Shown: piece after piece, positions 24,553 to 28,923 of the stretch
Layout of the letters: every line of letters starts with the position of its first letter
Numbering within the stretch: the first letter of the stretch is position 1
From: JAAZBA01 sp964461815
GTDB lineage: Bacteria > Bacillota > Clostridia > Oscillospirales > QAMX01
Assembly: GCA_964461815.1 (NCBI GenBank)
Contig: CAYWVF010000030.1
Coordinates: forward strand, 1-28,923
Direction of reading: 5' to 3'
DNA length: 28,923 nt
Notes under the pieces: model-generated
Databases searched by the model: none
Told to the model about the DNA's origin: nothing
Seen by the model: only the letters and a program-made list of their open reading frames with translations
Made by a program: the position numbers and the translations under genes

Positions 24553-24943
24553 TCTGCTACACCTCCTGATATTTTTTGTGGTATATCGCACAGGTCGGAC
24601 TTCATCCTTTTCTCGAATGCTCGACCCGGAAAACCGCATACTGCGCTAATTTAACAATACTATATATTATATATTAGAAAACGTCCGATGTCAACTGTTT
24701 TATTAAAATTTTCTCACATTTTCAACGATTTAAATTTCATCTGTACATTTGTTCAAACAATTTCATTATTTTCGCTGAAATTTGTGTCTTTTATTATTTT
24801 ATTTTCCGAAAAAATGTGATAACATATGATTGTATAAATATAGAGTTTTTCAGTACAATATAACTACCGATATTACTCTTACAAATTATAGAAAGGAGAG
24901 CGTTCTGTCCGCCTCTTTCAAAGGCGTCCAAAACCAAAACTGC
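24553..24943. other. Divergent intergenic region rpmH / cysteine desulfurase
   Basis: A 391-base, strongly AT-rich gap holding the rpmH promoter and the leader of the cysteine desulfurase gene. In many Firmicutes this is where dnaA and oriC lie. I find no TTATCCACA-type DnaA box on either strand; the nearest is a one-base-short match, TTATCACA, on minus near 24815-24822. Confidence 0.6.
24666..24694 (-). promoter_or_regulatory. Promoter of the rpmH cluster
   Basis: On minus, a perfect TTGACA (24689-24694), 17-base spacer and perfect TATAAT (24666-24671). Confidence 0.88.
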
Positions 24944-26116
24944 ATGACACTAAAAGTATATGCTGACAACGCAGCAACGACACCTGTCTCTGAGCAGGTT
25001 CTTCAGGCAATGTATCCCTATTTCAGAGAGCATTACGGCAATCCATCCTCGCTTTACTCGATCGGACGTGAGTCTAAAAAGGTAATAGAGGAAGCAAGAG
25101 GTTCAGTAGCAAAGCTTATCGGTGCAGAGCCCTCACAGATAGTATTCAACTCCGGCGGCAGCGAAGGCGACAACACAGCCATAGGTGCTTACGCTCGCTT
25201 CGCTTCAAAGAAAAAGGGTCGCCATATCATCTCAACAAAGATCGAGCATCACGCAGTTCTTCATACACTTGAAGCACTCGAAAAGGAGGGCTTCGAGGTA
25301 ACTCTGCTTGATGTTGACGAATATGGACTCGTGTCCCCCGATGCACTTCGTGAAGCCATACGCCCCGACACAGTACTCATCTCCGTTATGTTTGCCAACA
25401 ACGAGATCGGTACGATCCAGCCCATCGCCGAGCTGGGCACTATCGCTCACGAGCACAATATCGCATTCCACACCGATGCTGTTCAGGCAGTCGGTCACGT
25501 CGAGATCGACGTAAACGCAATGAATATAGACATGCTTTCCATGTCGGCTCACAAGCTCTACGGTCCCAAGGGTACAGGAGCTATGTACATCCGCAAGGGT
25601 ATCTACTGCCCGCCGCTCGTTTACGGTGGAGGTCAGGAGAATAAGCGCCGCTCAGGTACGGAAAACCTCGCAGGTATAGTCGGACTCGGAAAGGCATGTG
25701 AGATAGCCTATGAGGAGCTCGAGGCTGAAAAGGCAAGGATCACAAAGCTCCGTGACAGACTCATCGAGGGCGTACTCAAGATACCTTATTCACGTCTTAC
25801 AGGTCATCCCACACAGCGTCTGCCGGGCAACTCAAGCTTCTGCATCGAGGCTATCGAGGGCGAGTCACTTATACTCATGCTCGACATGTTCGGCATCGCA
25901 GCATCAACAGGCTCTGCCTGCTCCACAGGCTCACTCGACCCATCGCACGTGCTCATGGCGATAGGTCTGCCTCACGAGATCGCTCACGGCTCACTCCGTC
26001 TCACGCTCGGTCACGAGAATACGGACGCAGATGTAGACTACATCCTCGAAAAGCTGCCTCAAGTAGTAGACAGACTCCGTGCTATGTCCCCTGTTTGGGA
26101 AGATTATCAGCACTAA
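24944..26116 (+). CDS. Cysteine desulfurase (NifS/IscS-like)
   Basis: Takes sulfur from cysteine with PLP and passes it to the Fe-S scaffold encoded next. Numbered from the ATG at 24944 (390 residues), the PLP lysine is Lys204 in SAHKLYGPKG, the sulfur-carrying cysteine is Cys326 in STGSACSTGSLDPSHV, and the PLP-phosphate region is SGGSEGDN (70-77). YADNAATTPVS is the family's usual start, which favours this ATG. However, the only good ribosome site, AAAGGAG (24892-24898), lies 45 bases upstream. The frame is open back to 24830. iscU starts 25 bases after its stop, so the two form one operon. Confidence 0.95.
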   Translation: MTLKVYADNAATTPVSEQVLQAMYPYFREHYGNPSSLYSIGRESKKVIEEARGSVAKLIGAEPSQIVFNSGGSEGDNTAIGAYARFASKKKGRHIISTKIEHHAVLHTLEALEKEGFEVTLLDVDEYGLVSPDALREAIRPDTVLISVMFANNEIGTIQPIAELGTIAHEHNIAFHTDAVQAVGHVEIDVNAMNIDMLSMSAHKLYGPKGTGAMYIRKGIYCPPLVYGGGQENKRRSGTENLAGIVGLGKACEIAYEELEAEKARITKLRDRLIEGVLKIPYSRLTGHPTQRLPGNSSFCIEAIEGESLILMLDMFGIAASTGSACSTGSLDPSHVLMAIGLPHEIAHGSLRLTLGHENTDADVDYILEKLPQVVDRLRAMSPVWEDYQH

Positions 26117-26141
26117 ATATATAACGAAAGGACTAACATAA

Positions 26142-26570
26142 ATGTACAGCGAAAAAGTATTTGACCATTTTTCAAATCCGCGCAACGTAGGCGAGATCGA
26201 AAACGCTGACGGTATCGGCGTAGTCGGTAATCAGAAGTGCGGCGACATAATGAAGATATACATGAAGATAGATAACGATGTTATCACGGACATAAAGTTT
26301 AAGACCTTCGGCTGCGGCGCTGCCGTTGCAACGTCCTCCATGGCAACAGAGCTTGTCAAGGGCAAGACGATCCAGGAAGCACTTAAGCTCACGAACTCGG
26401 CTGTAGTCGAGGCGCTCGAGGGCTTGCCGCCTGCAAAGATCCATTGCAGCGTGCTGGCTGAGGAGGCTATCAAGTCTGCTCTTGCCGATTATTATAAGAA
26501 GCAGGGCATCGATCCTACGCCTATCGTAGGCTGCACAGGCGACTGCGACCACTGCGGAAGCGAACACTGA
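26142..26570 (+). CDS. Iron-sulfur cluster scaffold IscU/NifU-like
   Basis: A 142-residue scaffold on which Fe-S clusters are built from sulfur given by the upstream cysteine desulfurase. The three ligand cysteines are Cys33 (NQKCGD), Cys58 (FGCGAA) and Cys102 (HCS), and the regulatory aspartate is Asp35. A tail adds three more cysteines, Cys131, Cys135 and Cys138, in GCTGDCDHCGSEH. The ATG follows AAAGGA. It ends before a strong terminator. This two-gene desulfurase/scaffold pair is the usual ISC arrangement of many Clostridia, without hscA, hscB or fdx. Confidence 0.95.
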   Translation: MYSEKVFDHFSNPRNVGEIENADGIGVVGNQKCGDIMKIYMKIDNDVITDIKFKTFGCGAAVATSSMATELVKGKTIQEALKLTNSAVVEALEGLPPAKIHCSVLAEEAIKSALADYYKKQGIDPTPIVGCTGDCDHCGSEH

Positions 26571-26581
26571 TCACATTTAAT

Positions 26582-26621
26582 AAGGATAATCCTGCATATG
26601 CGGGATTATCCTTATCGTTTT
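26582..26621 (+). terminator. Terminator of the Fe-S operon
   Basis: A perfect 11-bp stem (26582-26592 with 26603-26613) extended by the inner GCATATGC, followed by ATCGTTTT. It separates iscU from the MATE gene, which thus needs its own promoter or readthrough. Confidence 0.88.
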
Positions 26622-26653
26622 CTGTATTATATTAGATTTCTAAGGAGGACATC

Positions 26654-28063
26654 ATGGCTGGTTTTATAAAACGTCTCTACACGCCGGAATATCTACTAAA
26701 GCCGTCACAGCGTACAGGTGAACCGCTCCCGACCGCAAAGGAGCTTTACAATAGAGTTTTCAAGATAGCATGGCCATCGCTCACCGAATCCTTTCTTATC
26801 GCCATCATAAGCATGGTCGATACCATCATGGTAAGCTCACTCGGTACATATGCGATATCCGCCGTAGGTCTTACAAGTCAGCCGAGAATGCTTGTGCTGT
26901 GTATGTTCATGGCAATGGGAGTCGGTGTCACGGCAATATGCGCCCGTCGCTACGGACAGCAGAACCGTGAAAGCGCTCAAAAATGTCTCAGACAAATGCT
27001 GCTGCTCACCACGGTGCTTTCTGTCGCCGCATGCTCTGTGATCTACGTATTTGCACCGCAGGTAATGCTTTTCGCAGGCGCACAGCCGGACACGATAGAA
27101 GCCTCCACTACATATTTTCGTATCATTCTCATCGGTCTGCCGTTCAATATCATAACAATGATAATAAATTCGGCTCAGCGCGGCATAGGCAATACTAAGA
27201 TCACGATGAGAACGAACCTCGTTGCAAATGGTGTCAATGTCGTATTTAACTACCTGCTCATCGGCGGTAATTTCGGATTCCCGAGGCTCGAGGTGGCAGG
27301 TGCCGCTATCGCAACGTCGCTCGGCTACATCGTAGCGTGCATTATTGCCATCGCCTCCGTGCGTCAAAAGAGCTGCTACGTCTATCTCAGCTTCAAAAAG
27401 AGCTTCCTGCCCGACAAAGAGACTATGCGTAGTGTATTCAAGGTGTCAAGCTCGGCAATGCTAGAGCAGCTTTTCATGCGCTTCGGCTTTTTCACCTTTG
27501 CAAAGACGGTCGCCGGCTTAGGTACGGTCGATTTTGCTACACATCAGATCGGATTGAATATCCTGAATCTGTCCTTCAGCTTCGGTGACGGTCTTTCGGT
27601 CGCATCCTCCGCACTTGTCGGCCGCTCGCTCGGTGAGAAGCGTCCCGATATGGCGGTGCTCTACGGCAAGGCATGTCAGAGGATAGGCATGTGCTGCTCG
27701 GCGCTCGTCATGCTCGTGTGTATAACGCTGAATCGGCAGATCGTCATGATCTTCTCGGAGGATCCGCAGATAATCGAGCGAGGCGGAATACTGATGTACT
27801 TTGCATCGGTGATCACAATAGCGCAGATATCGGCATGTGTGTATGCAGGTACGCTCCGAAGTGCAGGAGATACGCTGTTTGTATCGATCATGGCAATGAT
27901 ATGCATCGGTATCATGCGGCCGTTCCTTGCGAATCTGCTGTGCAACGTGCTGTCGTTCGGGCTTTTCGGTGCATGGACGGCTATCGTGATCGACCAGTGC
28001 TCCAGACTTTTACTGCTGTCGATAAGATTTGCGACAGGTAAGTGGACAAAGATCGAGGTCTAA
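26654..28063 (+). CDS. MATE family efflux transporter
   Basis: A 469-residue, about 12-segment exporter that uses a Na or H gradient to expel organic cations or drugs. The N-terminal IAWPSLTESFLIAIISMVDTIMVSSLG is typical of the family. Two homologous halves are seen, the second beginning near SSSAMLEQLFMRFGFFTFAKTVAGLG, and GDGLSVASSALVGRSLGE is a conserved MATE segment. The ATG follows AAGGAGG. The substrate is unknown. It is the last chromosomal gene before the likely mobile element. Confidence 0.92.
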   Translation: MAGFIKRLYTPEYLLKPSQRTGEPLPTAKELYNRVFKIAWPSLTESFLIAIISMVDTIMVSSLGTYAISAVGLTSQPRMLVLCMFMAMGVGVTAICARRYGQQNRESAQKCLRQMLLLTTVLSVAACSVIYVFAPQVMLFAGAQPDTIEASTTYFRIILIGLPFNIITMIINSAQRGIGNTKITMRTNLVANGVNVVFNYLLIGGNFGFPRLEVAGAAIATSLGYIVACIIAIASVRQKSCYVYLSFKKSFLPDKETMRSVFKVSSSAMLEQLFMRFGFFTFAKTVAGLGTVDFATHQIGLNILNLSFSFGDGLSVASSALVGRSLGEKRPDMAVLYGKACQRIGMCCSALVMLVCITLNRQIVMIFSEDPQIIERGGILMYFASVITIAQISACVYAGTLRSAGDTLFVSIMAMICIGIMRPFLANLLCNVLSFGLFGAWTAIVIDQCSRLLLLSIRFATGKWTKIEV

Positions 28064-28586
28064 TATTTTTAGCTTGAGTGCTTAGCTAAGTCTTACATGC
28101 ACGATAAGCACGAATGGGGCAGAACCGACTAATACTCTTAGCCCGAAGGTTCAACCAAGCCTTACCATACAGCTTAAAGCACAAGCATTCAGCCGAACAG
28201 AGCTATCGACCGAAATACTCGACCAATAATATGCAAAGATGATCCATTAAAAAAGAGTGTTCGGTGATATGCTTTCGCTGCGATATAAGTGTTGATTTTG
28301 AATCAAATCGGTTCGACAAGCATGAATTTGAAAACCACAATTTCATAAGTGGTTATTAACCCTCACAGGGTTTTAATAAAATTCTCCAAAAGCCTTGAAA
28401 ATAAAGGGTTTATCGCAAAATGCTCACCTTAACTTATTATACGATTTCACTTATGTTTATTCTTCCCTTGGAAGCTGATAAGGGCAAACACAAGGGCAAG
28501 AAAATCTGATAACAAGATATAACAGAATGTGGCAATCGGAGAACTGTGACGTATGTGCGAATATATTATACTGGAGGATTTATTAT
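28064..28586. other. Non-coding stretch before the tnpV-like gene
   Basis: About 520 bases with no convincing ORF. It contains the palindrome CTTAGCTAAG (28081-28090), two adjacent hairpins (AACCAC 28333-28338 with GTGGTT 28349-28354; AACCCT 28358-28363 with AGGGTT 28367-28372 then TTAATAAAATT), and the direct repeat AAGGGCAA (28480-28487 and 28492-28499). An end of a mobile element is likely somewhere here, but I cannot place it. Confidence 0.55.
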
Positions 28587-28923
28587 ATGGACAAGTACAT
28601 TTTTGATGAAAACAACGGCTTATGGTATGAATTGCAGGGAGATTATTATATCCCTTGTCTGATACTTTCCGAAGAAGAAACACAGCCTATCGGCTTATGG
28701 GGACAACGCCACAAGCAGTACCTAAAGGAACATAAGCCGTTCCTCTATACCACAATGCTGATTGAGGGCACATTGAATTCCTACCTTGCCGATATAGACA
28801 GACAGGCACATGAGCGTTTGTTCCTGCTGACAAAGCAATTTGCAGAGCAGGAAAACGTGACCGAGCAGCTGAAAGCAGATAATGCTATGCTGTGGGTGCA
28901 GAAAATGAATGAAATACAGTCCA
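28587..28923 (+). CDS. tnpV: TnpV-like transposon-encoded protein (partial)
   Basis: The first 112 codons of a protein whose 3' end lies beyond the window. The ATG at 28587 follows TGGAGG. Visible motifs are YYIPCLIL, EETQPIGLWGQRHKQYLKEHK, LIEGTLNSYLADIDRQA and NVTEQLKADNAMLWVQKMNEI, which match from memory the TnpV family carried on Tn4451-like and related integrative elements of Firmicutes. The usual length is about 115-125 residues, so only a few residues are missing. Its biochemical role is not established; it is mostly a marker of such elements. The rest of the element should continue to the right. Confidence 0.88.
   Translation, partial: MDKYIFDENNGLWYELQGDYYIPCLILSEEETQPIGLWGQRHKQYLKEHKPFLYTTMLIEGTLNSYLADIDRQAHERLFLLTKQFAEQENVTEQLKADNAMLWVQKMNEIQS

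Noticed and set aside
24655..24830. oriC
   Set aside because: AT-rich and divergent, but no canonical DnaA box and no dnaA; only one near-match.
28447..28683. Minus-strand 78-codon frame
   Set aside because: It is the shadow of the tnpV-like gene and its leader.

Overview
The window looks like chromosomal DNA from a low-to-mid GC Firmicute of the class Clostridia, most like a gut Ruminococcus/Oscillospiraceae member. Support comes from strong AGGAGG ribosome binding sites, TTGACA-17-TATAAT promoters, the gene order rpmH-rnpA-yidD-yidC-jag-mnmE-mnmG-rsmG, and a TnpV-type gene at the right end. Taxonomy below class level is inference.

Layout, left to right. A tRNA-Leu(GAG) lies on the minus strand at the left end. 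The serine biosynthesis pair serC-serA follows on plus, then a helix-turn-helix/zinc-ribbon regulator. A perfect bidirectional terminator separates it from a convergent minus-strand pair, prfB (release factor 2, without the usual frameshift) and a small P-loop kinase. Next come a minus-strand lipoprotein of unknown function and a divergent plus-strand membrane-anchored protein, then helD (RNA polymerase recycling helicase). A G-free simple-repeat tract lies between helD and the minus-strand uraA-upp uracil uptake and salvage operon. On plus, a phosphohexose mutase and a small membrane protein follow.

From 15.1 to 24.6 kb almost everything is on minus. It reads as the conserved origin-side cluster rpmH, rnpA, yidD, yidC, jag, (terminator), mnmE, mnmG, rsmG, extended by two half-size chromate-type transporters, a cation diffusion facilitator and a GNAT acetyltransferase. 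dnaA, the usual partner beside rpmH, is absent. Its place is taken by a divergent plus-strand iron-sulfur pair (cysteine desulfurase and IscU scaffold) and a MATE exporter. The last ~850 bases are an AT-rich stretch with no gene and then the start of a TnpV-like gene, which probably marks the edge of a mobile element continuing beyond the window.

Most of the window is ordinary core genome. I found no clearly new multi-gene system. The points most worth a second look are the replacement of dnaA beside rpmH, the mobile-element edge after the MATE gene, unusual translation starts at serA and the cysteine desulfurase, the simple-repeat tract, the frameshift-free prfB, and a few genes of unknown function.
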